DNA of 43,112 bases from Chloroflexota bacterium (GCA_015478725.1 JADMIG010000022.1:1-43112); one strand, 5' to 3'. Positions 15,602 through 24,974 are shown, counted from the first letter of the stretch. Translations and numbers: made by a program. Notes: generated by a model not told the origin, from the letters alone.

Positions 15602-15976
15602 TTGAGCGGTTCACCTGCGTTGGACGGGATCCATCGCCTCCTCGCCTTTGCCATCGTCGCCCTCACCGTGATCGGGATCGGCTGGTCGATGTTCTCCGTC
15701 GTCACCCGGCGGCCCGGCGGACCCGCCTTCGAACGGTTCCAGGCCGCGATGGTCAGCGCGCTCGTCGTGGGCGCTGCGAGCGGGTTGGTCCTCCTCGCCA
15801 CCGGCGCGAGACCGGCCGATGGGTTGCACCTGCTGTACGCGGTCGTGGCCATCGCGCTCATACCGCTGGCCCGCTCGTTTGTCGGTCGGGAGAGCGCCCA
15901 CAGGGCTGCTGCGTTGCTCCTCGTCGCGTTCGTCGCGCTCGGGGCCGTCATCTACCGCCTCTTCGCGACCGGCTGA
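15602..15976 (+). CDS. Four-helix membrane protein
   Basis: About 124 residues with four hydrophobic helices. GIHRLLAFAIVALTVIGI and DGLHLLYAVVAIALIPLA put a His at the start of helices 1 and 3, an arrangement compatible with heme or quinone binding. The frame remains open far upstream because it is antisense to cytochrome b, so the start is uncertain; TTG at 15602 or 15620 is the nearest candidate and neither has a strong ribosome-binding site. It is transcribed away from the cytochrome b gene and towards the metal ATPase. Function unknown. Confidence 0.55.
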   Translation: MSGSPALDGIHRLLAFAIVALTVIGIGWSMFSVVTRRPGGPAFERFQAAMVSALVVGAASGLVLLATGARPADGLHLLYAVVAIALIPLARSFVGRESAHRAAALLLVAFVALGAVIYRLFATG

Positions 15977-16025
15977 GCTTCGTTCCGGCGATCCGAGCGG
16001 GCAGCACCGCATCGACGTCGACCTT

Positions 16026-16052
16026 CTCAGGCAGCGCTCATCGATCCCTCAT
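16026..16052 (+). promoter_or_regulatory. 11-bp-period CTCAG operator array D (3 copies) with -10 element
   Basis: CTCAG, CTCAT and CTCAT start at 16026, 16037 and 16048, each 11 bp apart; the first is TTCTCAG. TACGAT at 16068-16073 is a possible -10 box, 15 bp after the last repeat, placing the transcript start near 16080. This argues against the ATG at 16072 as the ATPase start. Confidence 0.72.
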
Positions 16053-16167
16053 TCGCCACGGCGACGATACGATGAAGACGAACCAGCCGGTCGAGCCGAC
16101 TGAGGTGTTCACGGCACGGCCCGCCGTGGTTCGACCATCCTCAACGATCGCGAAACGGAGAACGCGT

Positions 16168-18569
<2,402 letters not shown>

Positions 18570-18573
<4 letters not shown>

Positions 18574-19271
18574 CGCCGGGCACAAGCCGTGCGCGGCACG
18601 GCAACGCCCTCCGGGCCGGGGTGCTCGGCTCAACGGACGGGCTCGTCTCGAACCTGAGCCTCGTCATGGGCGTCGCCGGCTCCGGCGCGCCACGAGAAGC
18701 GATCATCGTCGCCGGTCTTGCCGGCCTCGTGGCGGGATCGCTGTCGATGGCTCTCGGTGAATACCTCTCCGTGCAGAGCGCCCGCGAGCTCTTCGCCAAC
18801 GAGCTGGCGATCGAGGAACGCGAGCTCGCGGAGTCGCCGGATGCCGAGGTTGCCGAGCTCCGCGAGATCTACGAGCGAAAGGGGGTGCCGGGCCCGATGG
18901 CACGGGACCTCGCCGAGCACATGGTCCGGAGCGATCCGCGTCTTGCCCTCGATACGATGGCTCGCGAGGAACTGGGGTTCGACCCCGATGAGCTCGGCGG
19001 TTCGGCCTGGGTAGCGGCCGGGACCTCGCTAGCCCTGTTCGCACTCGGCGCGCTCGTCCCCCTGGTGCCGTTCCTCGTCGGCGGCGCACCGGCCGCCCTG
19101 ATCGCGGCAGCCGTCCTGAGCGGCACCGCCCTCTTCGCGCTCGGCGCCGGGATCACCCGGCTCACCGGCACGCATCCCATCCGGTCGGGGCTCCGGCAGC
19201 TCGCCTTTGGCGCCGTCGCAGCCACGATCACGTACGGGATCGGCGTAGTGGTCGGAACGGCGCTGCGCTGA
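18570..19271 (+). CDS. VIT1/CCC1-family iron/manganese transporter
   Basis: 233 residues. Helix 1 has the family motif LGSTDGLVSNLSLVMGVAG, helix 2 includes GSLSMALGEYLSVQS, and the acidic cytoplasmic stretch (ELAIEERELAESPDAEV) is the metal-binding domain between helices 2 and 3. Three further helices follow. Members move Fe(II) or Mn(II) out of the cytoplasm, driven by protons. The start overlaps the ATPase stop by ATGA, so both should respond to array D. Pairing with a P1B ATPase suggests a joint role in metal detoxification, or metal exchange during copper stress. Confidence 0.9.
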
Positions 19272-19274
19272 CGG

Positions 19275-20003
19275 ATGGCGCCGCGCAGCGGGTTCGGGTC
19301 GACGGCCTTCGTCGTACTGGCGTACGGGGTCGCGATGGGCTATCTCGAGGCAGCCGTCGTCGTCTACCTCCGCGCGGCTATCGGGCTGACACCGGCCGGG
19401 ATGGTCCCCATCCACGACCCGACCGCGTTCCGGGCCTTTGCCGATGTCGAGGTTGCCCGCGAATTCGCCACTCTCGTCATGATCGCCGCCGTCGGCTGGC
19501 TCGCTGGCCGCCGCGGGCTCGAACGGCTCGCGTGGGCGGCTGTCGTGTTCGGAGTCTGGGACATCGTCTACTACCTCGGTCTCCGGCTCCTGATCGGCTG
19601 GCCCCCGTCGCCGGCGGCATGGGATGTGCTGTTCCTCTCGCCGATGCCCTGGCTCGCGCCCGTGTGGGCTCCGTTCGTGGTGAGCTCCGCCCTTGTCGGG
19701 TTCGGCCTGGCGGGGGCGCACCGGCTGCGAACCGGCCGGCCGATCGCCGTCGGGCGTGGCCGACTGCTCGCGGCGCTCGCCGGCGGCGGCCTTGTGATCC
19801 TGAGCTTTCTCGTCGACTCGAACCGGGTCCTCAGCGGTGACACGTCTGGCTGGACCGGCTGGCCGTTGTTCTGGAGCGGCATGGTTCTCGCGGCATTGAC
19901 GACCGCGACGGCGCTCGCTCGACCACCGCGAGCTACACCTCCCGGAGGTGGTCCGCTCGGAAACGGAACCGGAGGCCGGCCAGCGGCTCGCGCTCCGGAC
20001 TGA
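19275..20003 (+). CDS. Conserved multi-helix membrane protein
   Basis: 242 residues with about six membrane helices and a Pro/Gly-rich tail. Recognisable conserved-looking segments are GYLEAAVVVYLR, REFATLVMIAAVGWLAG, WDIVYYLGLRLLIGWPPSP and WDVLFLSPMPWLAPVWAP. I have no name or function for it. It starts 3 bp after the VIT stop and is probably the third cistron of the ATPase operon. Charged and aromatic residues at helix ends suggest an integral membrane enzyme or transporter component. Confidence 0.72.
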   Translation: MAPRSGFGSTAFVVLAYGVAMGYLEAAVVVYLRAAIGLTPAGMVPIHDPTAFRAFADVEVAREFATLVMIAAVGWLAGRRGLERLAWAAVVFGVWDIVYYLGLRLLIGWPPSPAAWDVLFLSPMPWLAPVWAPFVVSSALVGFGLAGAHRLRTGRPIAVGRGRLLAALAGGGLVILSFLVDSNRVLSGDTSGWTGWPLFWSGMVLAALTTATALARPPRATPPGGGPLGNGTGGRPAARAPD

Positions 20004-20063
20004 CCCTGGCGCTCGATCCGCGACGGCGATCCGTCCCGGGGCGTGGTTTCTCAGCGGATTGTC

Positions 20064-20436
20064 ATGCCGCGAACGGCGATCCTTCGGCCCGCTTCGGTCG
20101 ATCGGCCGTCGGCGCCGCGGGCCCGGGACGGCGTCCACCTCTGGCCACTCCCGATTCGAGGAGACCTGACGCGCCGGTTCTCGTCGGCGCACCCGGGGAT
20201 CGACATCGCGGCACCCCTGAGGACGCCCGTCCGGGCGATCGCCGGGGGGACCACACCCGGACGGGATGTGCTCGACCTACAACCACAACAGCAAGGTCAC
20301 CGTCGAGCGCGGTGACAAGGTCGTCGGAGGCGAGACCATCGCCTTCATCGGGTCGACCGGCTGGTCCACTGGTCCGCACCTCGACCTTCGGATCAGGATG
20401 GACGGCGGTCTCGTCGCTCCGCTCGGCCTCTATTGA
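20064..20436 (+). pseudogene. M23 (LytM-type) peptidase remnant, deleted and frameshifted
   Basis: The first part (from ATG 20064) reads WPLPIRGDLTRRFSSAHPGIDIAAPLRTPVRAIAGG, the start of an M23 metallopeptidase domain including the HPGID zinc region. After about 20255 the frame is lost; a second frame from 20263 continues MCSTYNHNSKVTVERGDKVV and on to SGWSTGPHLDLRI-like sequence, ending at 20436. About 15 residues between the halves are missing, and the zinc-ligand HLH appears as HLD. The gene is dead on two counts. Its end overlaps the end of the convergent EamA gene by 44 bp. Confidence 0.75.
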
Positions 20437-21358
20437 TCGGGTCCGCCGATGCCGGCGCGGTCGAGCCGCCGACCGAGACGATCGCGAGCCCGACGAGCAC
20501 GACCGCGATGCCGGCCAGCCCGACGGGCGCAGGGCGGTCCCCGGTGACGATCGCGGCGATGACGCCCACGACCGGGACGAGGAAGAGGGCCGCGCCGAGC
20601 CCGACCAGCGAGACGCGGTCGAGCAGCCAGAACCAGGCCACGTACGCGAGCCCCGTTCCGAGGACACCGAGGACGAGGAGCCCGGCGAGGATCGCCGGGG
20701 ACCACGTGACAGTGGCCCACGGCTCGAGCACCGCGCTGACCGCCAGGAGGATGGCTCCGCCGAGCAGGAACTGGACGCCGGTCGTGACGAGCAGGTCCAC
20801 CGATGGCGCGAGTCTCCGCATGAGGATGGTGCCGGCGGCTGGGGCGACCGAGGCGAGCACGGCGAGGACCACCCCTTCCAGGGTCGTCACGCCCGAGCTC
20901 GCGCCCGCGACGAGGACGACGCCGAACATGGCGACCACGAGCCCCGTCAGGGTGCGCGCCGCGAGTCGCTCGCCGAACAGGGTCCACCCGGCAACGGCCA
21001 GGATGAGCGGCTGACCAGCGGCGAGGATCGACGCGACCGCCGCCTCGGCCCGGCCGGCGGCGAGGTACATAGCGCCGAGGGCGAGGGCGGCGTTGGTCAG
21101 GGCGAGCACGAAGAGCAGGGAGATCGACGGTAAGCCTGGAAGCCATGAACGCTGGACTGGCGGCCTGGCCGGTCGAAGCGTCCCGGGTCGCCGCCGGCTC
21201 ACCGCGATCCAGGCCACCACCGCGCCCCCGCCGATGAGCGCTCGCAGCGCCGCCAGAAGGAGCGGGGTCGAGCTCGGCAGCGACGCCTGAATGAGCACGA
21301 AGCACAATCCCCAGACGATCGCCACGAGCCCGGCGAGGCTCGTCGCTCGACCGCTCAT
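20393..21358 (-). CDS. EamA-family (DMT) transporter
   Basis: 321 residues with ten predicted helices in two EamA repeats: the first starts ATSLAGLVAIVWGLCFVLIQ, the second contains TLEGVVLAVLASVAPAAGTI and LAYVAWFWLLDRV. Members export amino acids, nucleobases or drugs; the substrate cannot be read from sequence. The ATG at 21358 directly follows AGGAGG with almost no spacer, so a start a few codons off is possible. The frame extends to 21538 without typical protein sequence. Its 3' end runs into the M23 remnant. Confidence 0.85.
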   Translation of the reverse strand: MSGRATSLAGLVAIVWGLCFVLIQASLPSSTPLLLAALRALIGGGAVVAWIAVSRRRPGTLRPARPPVQRSWLPGLPSISLLFVLALTNAALALGAMYLAAGRAEAAVASILAAGQPLILAVAGWTLFGERLAARTLTGLVVAMFGVVLVAGASSGVTTLEGVVLAVLASVAPAAGTILMRRLAPSVDLLVTTGVQFLLGGAILLAVSAVLEPWATVTWSPAILAGLLVLGVLGTGLAYVAWFWLLDRVSLVGLGAALFLVPVVGVIAAIVTGDRPAPVGLAGIAVVLVGLAIVSVGGSTAPASADPINRGRAERRDRRPS

Positions 21359-21482
21359 CCTCCTCTTGACCCGTGCGGCGGAGCGCCGGACCGACCAGAC
21401 CGCCGGCGCGACGTTCGAGGAGGGCAGGTCGGTTCCGTGACTGCGACCTGAGTGACAGCTGGCGAATCCTCGAGAGCACCGC

Positions 21483-21716
21483 TCACGCCTCGATCGGGCC
21501 GGCGGTGCGATAGCCCGCCTTCTCCACCGCTCGGACAAGCGACCAGGCGTCGGTCTCAGCCGGGTCGTAGTCGATGTAGGCCATCTCGGTCGCCGGGTTC
21601 ACATAGACGCGGACCACGCCGTCGGTCGCGGCCAGCGCGCGCCCGATCGTCGTCACTCCCGCTCCGCCGCAACCGAGGCCATGGATCGGGATCCGCAGCC
21701 CACGCTTGACGTCCAT
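21483..21716 (-). CDS. HMA-like metal-binding protein with a single cysteine
   Basis: 77 residues with the ferredoxin-like pattern of heavy-metal-associated domains: GLRIPIHGLGCGGAGVTTIG, RVYVNPATEMAYIDYDP and AWSLVRAVEKAGY. The usual GMTCxxC loop is GLGCGGAG, so only one of the two copper-binding cysteines remains. It may dimerise through the Cys or use another ligand. Array E ends 22 bp before the ATG and no good ribosome-binding site is seen, suggesting a leaderless message. It follows the pattern of cytoplasmic copper chaperones such as CopZ but with an altered site. Confidence 0.8.
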   Translation of the reverse strand: MDVKRGLRIPIHGLGCGGAGVTTIGRALAATDGVVRVYVNPATEMAYIDYDPAETDAWSLVRAVEKAGYRTAGPIEA

Positions 21717-21738
21717 GCGGCAAGCCTGGCGTCGGAGG

Positions 21739-21765
21739 CTGAGCCGAGGGTGAGTCGCGCCTGAG
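21739..21765 (-). promoter_or_regulatory. 11-bp-period CTCAG operator array E (3 copies)
   Basis: In gene orientation the copies read CTCAG, CTCAC, CTCAG; plus-strand starts are 21761, 21750 and 21739, each 11 bp apart. The array ends 22 bp before the HMA-like gene's ATG. It is back to back with array F, which serves the opposite strand. Confidence 0.75.
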
Positions 21766-21850
21766 ACTTGAGCCTGGGGCGCGCAGGCGACGCGGGCTCG
21801 TGCGTCGCCTGACGGCTCCAGACGCACATTCGCAGTCTCCGGTCGAGATT

Positions 21851-21888
21851 CTCAGCCCTGGCTCAGCCCGCCCACGCGTCGGCCTCAG
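21851..21888 (+). promoter_or_regulatory. 11-bp-period CTCAG operator array F (3 strong + 1 weak copy)
   Basis: CTCAG starts at 21851, 21862 and 21884; the intermediate 11-bp position (21873) holds a degenerate CACGC. The first copy is TTCTCAG. GATAAC at 21908-21913 is a plausible -10 box 19 bp beyond the last repeat, and the first gene starts at 21952. Confidence 0.75.
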
Positions 21889-21951
21889 ATCGCCACTCCA
21901 TGATCCGGATAACCCAGGAGCGACGAGCTCGATGGGCGGAGGTTCGAACGG

Positions 21952-22131
21952 ATGCACAACCACACGCTTGAGCCGCAGTCACGCCCGACGATCGACGGAC
22001 CCGACGGCCCACGATCAGACGGGGCTGGCGAGCCCGAGCCGTCCCACTCGATGTGGTGGATGGTCGTGTGCTGCGCGCCGATGGTCCTCATCGCACTCGC
22101 GCTTCTGTTGGATGTGTTCGGGCCCCGGTAG
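21952..22131 (+). CDS. 59-residue single-helix membrane peptide with CC motif
   Basis: A short frame with a textbook GGAGG at 21938-21942. The product starts MHNHTLEPQ, has a polar, Pro/Asp-rich half, then one membrane helix SMWWMVVCCAPMVLIALALLL (about 35-54) containing adjacent cysteines, and ends DVFGPR. The His-x-His start, Met residues and Cys pair suggest metal binding at the membrane. It is the first gene after array F. No family was recognised. It is small, but the ribosome-binding site, promoter and operator all point to a real gene. Confidence 0.7.
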   Translation: MHNHTLEPQSRPTIDGPDGPRSDGAGEPEPSHSMWWMVVCCAPMVLIALALLLDVFGPR

Positions 22132-22158
22132 GGTTCCTGCCAACGAAAGGATCGAACG

Positions 22159-22266
22159 ATGTCGTCCACATCCACAGCCGACCGGCGCCGCGGCGGCCTT
22201 GGCCCCATCGAACGTGCCGTCCGGATCGTGGGCGGCGGGCTGCTCGCGAGGTTGGCTGGTGGATGA
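22159..22266 (+). CDS. Short 35-residue ORF, possibly a truncated DUF2892-like protein
   Basis: Starts at ATG 22159 after GAAAGG and encodes a basic N terminus followed by GPIERAVRIVGGGLLARLAGG. The RxVRIVGG segment recalls the first helix of small DUF2892 membrane proteins, but the frame stops before a second helix. Its last 8 bases overlap the GTG start of the methyltransferase gene, so it may act as a translational leader. It could also be a decayed gene. Confidence 0.45.
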   Translation: MSSTSTADRRRGGLGPIERAVRIVGGGLLARLAGG

Positions 22267-22906
22267 CTCGGCCTACGGGCTCTGGCTCCTGGTCCTGATC
22301 AACTCGGCCATCTTCATCATCTTCGCGGTCGGCTTCTTTCACCCGAAGAGCAAGCGTGACTGGCGGGCGATGGGCGCCTTCTCGGCCTTCATCGTCGCCC
22401 TCTTCACCGAGATGTACGGCTTTCCGCTCACGATCTACCTGCTCTCCGGGTGGCTCGGAAGCGCATTCCCGGCGCTCAGCCTGACCCACGGCGGCGGCCA
22501 TCTCTGGAACGACCTCATCGGCTGGACGGGCGACCCACACCTCAGTCCGTTCCACCTCGCCAGTTACGTCCTCATCGGGGCTGGGTTCTGGTTGATCACC
22601 GCGGCCTGGCGGATCCTCTGGGACGCGCAACGGGGCGGGCGGCTCGCGGTGGCTGGTCCCTATGCGCGGCTCCGGCATCCGCAGTACGCCGGCTTTCTGC
22701 TGATCATGGTCGGCTTCCTGCTTCAGTGGCCAACGTTGGCGACCCTGGTCATGTTCCCGGTGCTCGTCCTCGTCTACCGGAGGCTGGCGATCGAGGAGGA
22801 GCGCGAGGTCCGCGAGCGCTTCGGCGCTGAATGGGACAGCTACGCAGCGAGCACGCCGCGGTTTCTTCCCCAGCTCGGTCGTCCGTCGGCTGTCGCGCCT
22901 GGCTGA
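22259..22906 (+). CDS. Isoprenylcysteine carboxyl methyltransferase (ICMT) family membrane protein
   Basis: 215 residues. Several helices lead to the conserved C-terminal SAM-binding region GPYARLRHPQYAGFLLIMVG and EEEREVRERFGAEWDSYAA, the signature of the ICMT/phospholipid methyltransferase superfamily. The middle contains EMYGFPLTIYLLSGWLG and a His-containing loop (THGGGHLWNDL). The open frame extends upstream to 21800, but GTG 22259 with GAGG at 8 bp and the product start VDDSAYGLWLLVLIN fit the family best. In bacteria these enzymes methylate small molecules or lipids; the substrate here is unknown. Placement behind array F links it to the copper regulon. Confidence 0.82.
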   Translation: MDDSAYGLWLLVLINSAIFIIFAVGFFHPKSKRDWRAMGAFSAFIVALFTEMYGFPLTIYLLSGWLGSAFPALSLTHGGGHLWNDLIGWTGDPHLSPFHLASYVLIGAGFWLITAAWRILWDAQRGGRLAVAGPYARLRHPQYAGFLLIMVGFLLQWPTLATLVMFPVLVLVYRRLAIEEEREVRERFGAEWDSYAASTPRFLPQLGRPSAVAPG

Positions 22907-22975
22907 GCCGCCCCGAGCGGCCGGACCGACGAGGCGCTCGCCTCGCGGACCCATCGCGCGCGGCCCGACGTCCGG

Positions 22976-23191
22976 TCACTCGTTCGGAGAGGGCGGTACT
23001 CCGAGCATCCTGAGGATCTCCGCATGCGACAGAGCGGTCCGACGCTCGATGAGTCGGGCCACTCGACGCGGATCGCCGCACGATCGCGTCAACTTCTTCC
23101 GGTCGAGCCCGGGCCAGAGCAGGAGCGCCCTGTCCCGGACATCTCGGTGTGCCCACGCCGCATTGTGGGATCGACCTCCGGCGCTGCTCAC
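22976..23191 (-). CDS. Small conserved-looking hypothetical protein
   Basis: 71 residues from a GTG start: a soluble, basic, helical protein with AWAHRDVRDRALLLWPGLDRKKL and CGDPRRVARLIERRTALSHA as its most protein-like parts. No family name was recognised. It is read as real because codon use and composition are ordinary and because array G lies 84 bp upstream on the same strand. The exact start is uncertain. It is convergent with the ICMT gene. Confidence 0.6.
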   Translation of the reverse strand: MSSAGGRSHNAAWAHRDVRDRALLLWPGLDRKKLTRSCGDPRRVARLIERRTALSHAEILRMLGVPPSPNE

Positions 23192-23275
23192 GACACTCGA
23201 CCTCCATGGCTGGCGCCTCCGCGGCGTACGTGAGTCTGGCGCCTCGGATCGAGACCACCACGTTCGGCTGACGCG

Positions 23276-23302
23276 CTGAGACCGACCTGAGGTGGAGCTA
23301 AG
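23276..23302 (-). promoter_or_regulatory. 11-bp-period CTCAG operator array G (3 copies)
   Basis: In gene orientation the copies read CTTAG, CTCAG, CTCAG; plus-strand starts are 23298, 23287 and 23276, each 11 bp apart. The first copy has the TT prefix (TTCTTAG). It sits between the CCxHH membrane protein stop and the 71-residue gene. Confidence 0.7.
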
Positions 23303-23329
23303 AACCGCGCGGCGCGCAGCGGCTTCGCA

Positions 23330-23827
23330 TCAGCCGAAACCGGAGCGCTCGACCACGGCGCAGACGCGCCGAGCCTTGCGGAGCCGGCGGCCGATCACGG
23401 CGATCCCGAGCAGGTTCATGGCGATGCCGACCAGGAAGAGCGGGGTCCGGTAGGCGTTGAGGAAGACGGCCGCGGCCGAGAGGCCCACGAGCGGCAGCAG
23501 GTCCACGAGGTGGTGAGCGCAACAGGCGAGCATCGCCGCCGCGCTCGTACCGGTACCCACCGCAGTGACGGCGGCCGCGGCCCGGTGGCGCCGATCGATC
23601 GCCCGGAGCTCCACGAACAGGGCGATCTGCGCGCCGAAGCCCGCCGCGATGAGCCCGACGAACAGTGCATCCGTCGTGAGTTGCTCGACGGCGTGCTCGA
23701 ATCCCTGGGCAATGCCGACGATGGCGAGGTAGGTACCGAGGAGGGATGCCGCACCGGCCATGCCCGCGGCGATCGATCGGGGAGCGATCGGCAGGGTCCG
23801 CCGGACGGGCCGGGCGATGGTTGTCAC
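23330..23827 (-). CDS. Membrane protein with CCxHH motif
   Basis: 165 residues with four to five helices. The striking feature is AMLACCAHHLVDLLPLVGLS at about residues 93-112, where two adjacent Cys and two adjacent His occur within a membrane helix; AVFLNAYRTPLFLVGIAMNL follows. Such a cluster could bind copper or another soft metal in the membrane. The GTG start at 23827 is in a GTGA overlap with the lipoprotein gene, so both are translated from one message under array H. The frame is open to 23980 without protein-like sequence. No family name is assigned. Confidence 0.75.
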   Translation of the reverse strand: MTTIARPVRRTLPIAPRSIAAGMAGAASLLGTYLAIVGIAQGFEHAVEQLTTDALFVGLIAAGFGAQIALFVELRAIDRRHRAAAAVTAVGTGTSAAAMLACCAHHLVDLLPLVGLSAAAVFLNAYRTPLFLVGIAMNLLGIAVIGRRLRKARRVCAVVERSGFG

Positions 23828-24276
23828 GAGCCGATCGTCCAGCGGAACGTCCGCTCGGGGACGGTACCCACGCCGACGAGGTTCAGTTCGATCCACCTCG
23901 CGCCGGCGAGGAAGCGCGGAGTGTCGCCCCCGAACGTGAGCGCACCCTCGCGATGGTGTCCGCCCTTCGCCGCCGCCCACGGCCGGGCCGTCAGGGTCTC
24001 ACCACGGTCGTTGCGCAGGACGGCGGCCGCGAGGTCGAGCGCGTCGAGATCCACCGAGTGGGTGTCGAGCCTGATGTCGAAGGTCGCGCCGACGGCCGGT
24101 CCACCCCAGGTGGCCTCCACGGTGACCTGCCCGCCCTCGCTCGACTTCGTCATGCCCACCGACGCTGGGTTCGCGACGCCGCTCGGCGCCAGGGTCGGCG
24201 TCACGGGCGTGCCCGTGCAGGACGCGACGGCCAGGGGAATGGCGAGGAGAGCGGTGCGAAGCACGTGCATGTTCAT
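23824..24276 (-). CDS. Putative exported lipoprotein
   Basis: 150 residues. The N terminus MNMHVLRTALLAIPLAVASC is a lipoprotein signal with the lipobox VASC at Cys20. The mature part is beta-rich and soluble (TVEATWGGPAVGATFDIRLD, WIELNLVGVG) and contains HSVDLDALDL and KGGHHREG, possible metal ligands. It resembles small exported proteins found with copper genes but has no certain family. ATG 24276 is chosen because it gives a correct signal peptide; the frame extends to 24321. The ATG is 22 bp from array H and lacks an obvious ribosome-binding site. Confidence 0.75.
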   Translation of the reverse strand: MNMHVLRTALLAIPLAVASCTGTPVTPTLAPSGVANPASVGMTKSSEGGQVTVEATWGGPAVGATFDIRLDTHSVDLDALDLAAAVLRNDRGETLTARPWAAAKGGHHREGALTFGGDTPRFLAGARWIELNLVGVGTVPERTFRWTIGS

Positions 24277-24298
24277 GGCCAGACGATCGGGGTTCGAG

Positions 24299-24325
24299 AT
24301 GAGAGTCGGCTGAGCGGGCACTGAA
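24299..24325 (-). promoter_or_regulatory. 11-bp-period CTCAG operator array H (3 copies)
   Basis: In gene orientation the copies read TTCAG, CTCAG, CTCAT; plus-strand starts are 24321, 24310 and 24299, each 11 bp apart. The array ends 22 bp before the lipoprotein ATG, the same distance as arrays A and E to their genes within 1 bp. Confidence 0.68.
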
Positions 24326-24365
24326 ACCCGCCTGGCAGGACCGTCTCCACATGACCGTCTCCAAT

Positions 24366-24400
24366 GGAGCGCGCCGCGCCGTTGGGTCGCGGCGCGCTCC
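24366..24400 (-). terminator. GC-rich hairpin, likely terminator
   Basis: GGAGCGCGCCGCG (24366-24378) pairs perfectly with CGCGGCGCGCTCC (24388-24400) around a 9-base loop. It begins 15 bp beyond the stop of the Met-rich protein gene and would end that message. No T tract follows, which is usual in this GC-rich sequence. A direct repeat GACCGTCTCCA lies next to it. Confidence 0.7.
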
Positions 24401-24414
24401 CGAACGAAGCCGGC

Positions 24415-24735
24415 TCAGCGGTTGGGGCGCACCTGCGGGTGCATAGCACGCATCCGGGTCGGGTCGCAGGTGCCGTTCGTCGCCATGGACTGGTGCAACC
24501 CGGCCATCGCCTTCATGTCGGCCGCGTCCATCCGGCCCATCATCCCGGCCGCCCCGGAACCGCCCATCATCCCGACCGTCCCGCCCCCGCCCATCATCCC
24601 GACCGATCCGGACCAGGTGGCGTTCGGCGACGGTGAGGCGGTCGGATCCTGGGCCGCGACCAGTCCGGCCGACCCGAGCAGGAGGCTGCCCGCCAGGACG
24701 CTGCCAATGATCAGTCCACGTCGCTTCGAGGTCAT
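24415..24735 (-). CDS. Exported Met-rich protein
   Basis: 106 residues. A signal peptide (about 1-28, ending VAAQ) precedes a Ser/Pro stretch and then GMMGGGG and GMMGGSG-type repeats followed by MMGRMDAADMKAMAGLHQSMA. Met-rich exported segments of this kind bind Cu(I) or Ag(I). A single Cys and a His occur near the end. The gene is 17 bp downstream of the SHOCT gene and ends before a strong hairpin. Copper buffering outside the membrane is the likely role, inferred from composition and context. Confidence 0.75.
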   Translation of the reverse strand: MTSKRRGLIIGSVLAGSLLLGSAGLVAAQDPTASPSPNATWSGSVGMMGGGGTVGMMGGSGAAGMMGRMDAADMKAMAGLHQSMATNGTCDPTRMRAMHPQVRPNR

Positions 24736-24752
24736 GTCGATGCTCCTTCTGT

Positions 24753-24974
24753 TCAGATGCCGAGCAGGCGACGGGCCTGCTCGTATTCCGGCGCGCTGAT
24801 CTCGCCGCGCGCGAAGCGCGCCTTGAGGATCCGGGCGGCGTCCTCAGCCGCCGGACGATCTTTCGTCGGGACGGCCGCGACGAGTGCCCAGACGATCACG
24901 ACCACCAGGACGATCCCCACGACCATCCACAGCCAGCCGCCCAGGCCCATGTCCCAGCCGAAGCCGGTCATCAT
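24753..24974 (-). CDS. Small SHOCT-domain membrane protein
   Basis: 73 residues: a Met/Trp/Gly-rich N terminus (MMTGFGWDMGLGGW), one helix (about 15-36) and a C-terminal SHOCT motif, ILKARFARGEISAPEYEQAR. SHOCT segments are short oligomerisation modules common at the ends of small bacterial membrane proteins. It heads a two-gene unit with the Met-rich protein. The paired CTTGA repeats at 25065-25080 lie about 90 bp upstream. Confidence 0.82.
   Translation of the reverse strand: MMTGFGWDMGLGGWLWMVVGIVLVVVIVWALVAAVPTKDRPAAEDAARILKARFARGEISAPEYEQARRLLGI

Noticed and set aside
16072-16167. ATG at 16072 as start of the metal ATPase
   Set aside because: It overlaps the probable -10 box after array D, and the 32 extra residues do not resemble the family; GTG 16168 has a good ribosome-binding site.
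20050-20065. CTCAG and GTCAT 11 bp apart before the M23 remnant
   Set aside because: Only two copies, one imperfect, in front of a dead gene.
21437-21474. A tenth array upstream of the EamA gene
   Set aside because: GTGAC, CTGAG, CTGGC and TCGAG do follow an 11-bp period, but only one copy matches the consensus and part of it could arise by chance.
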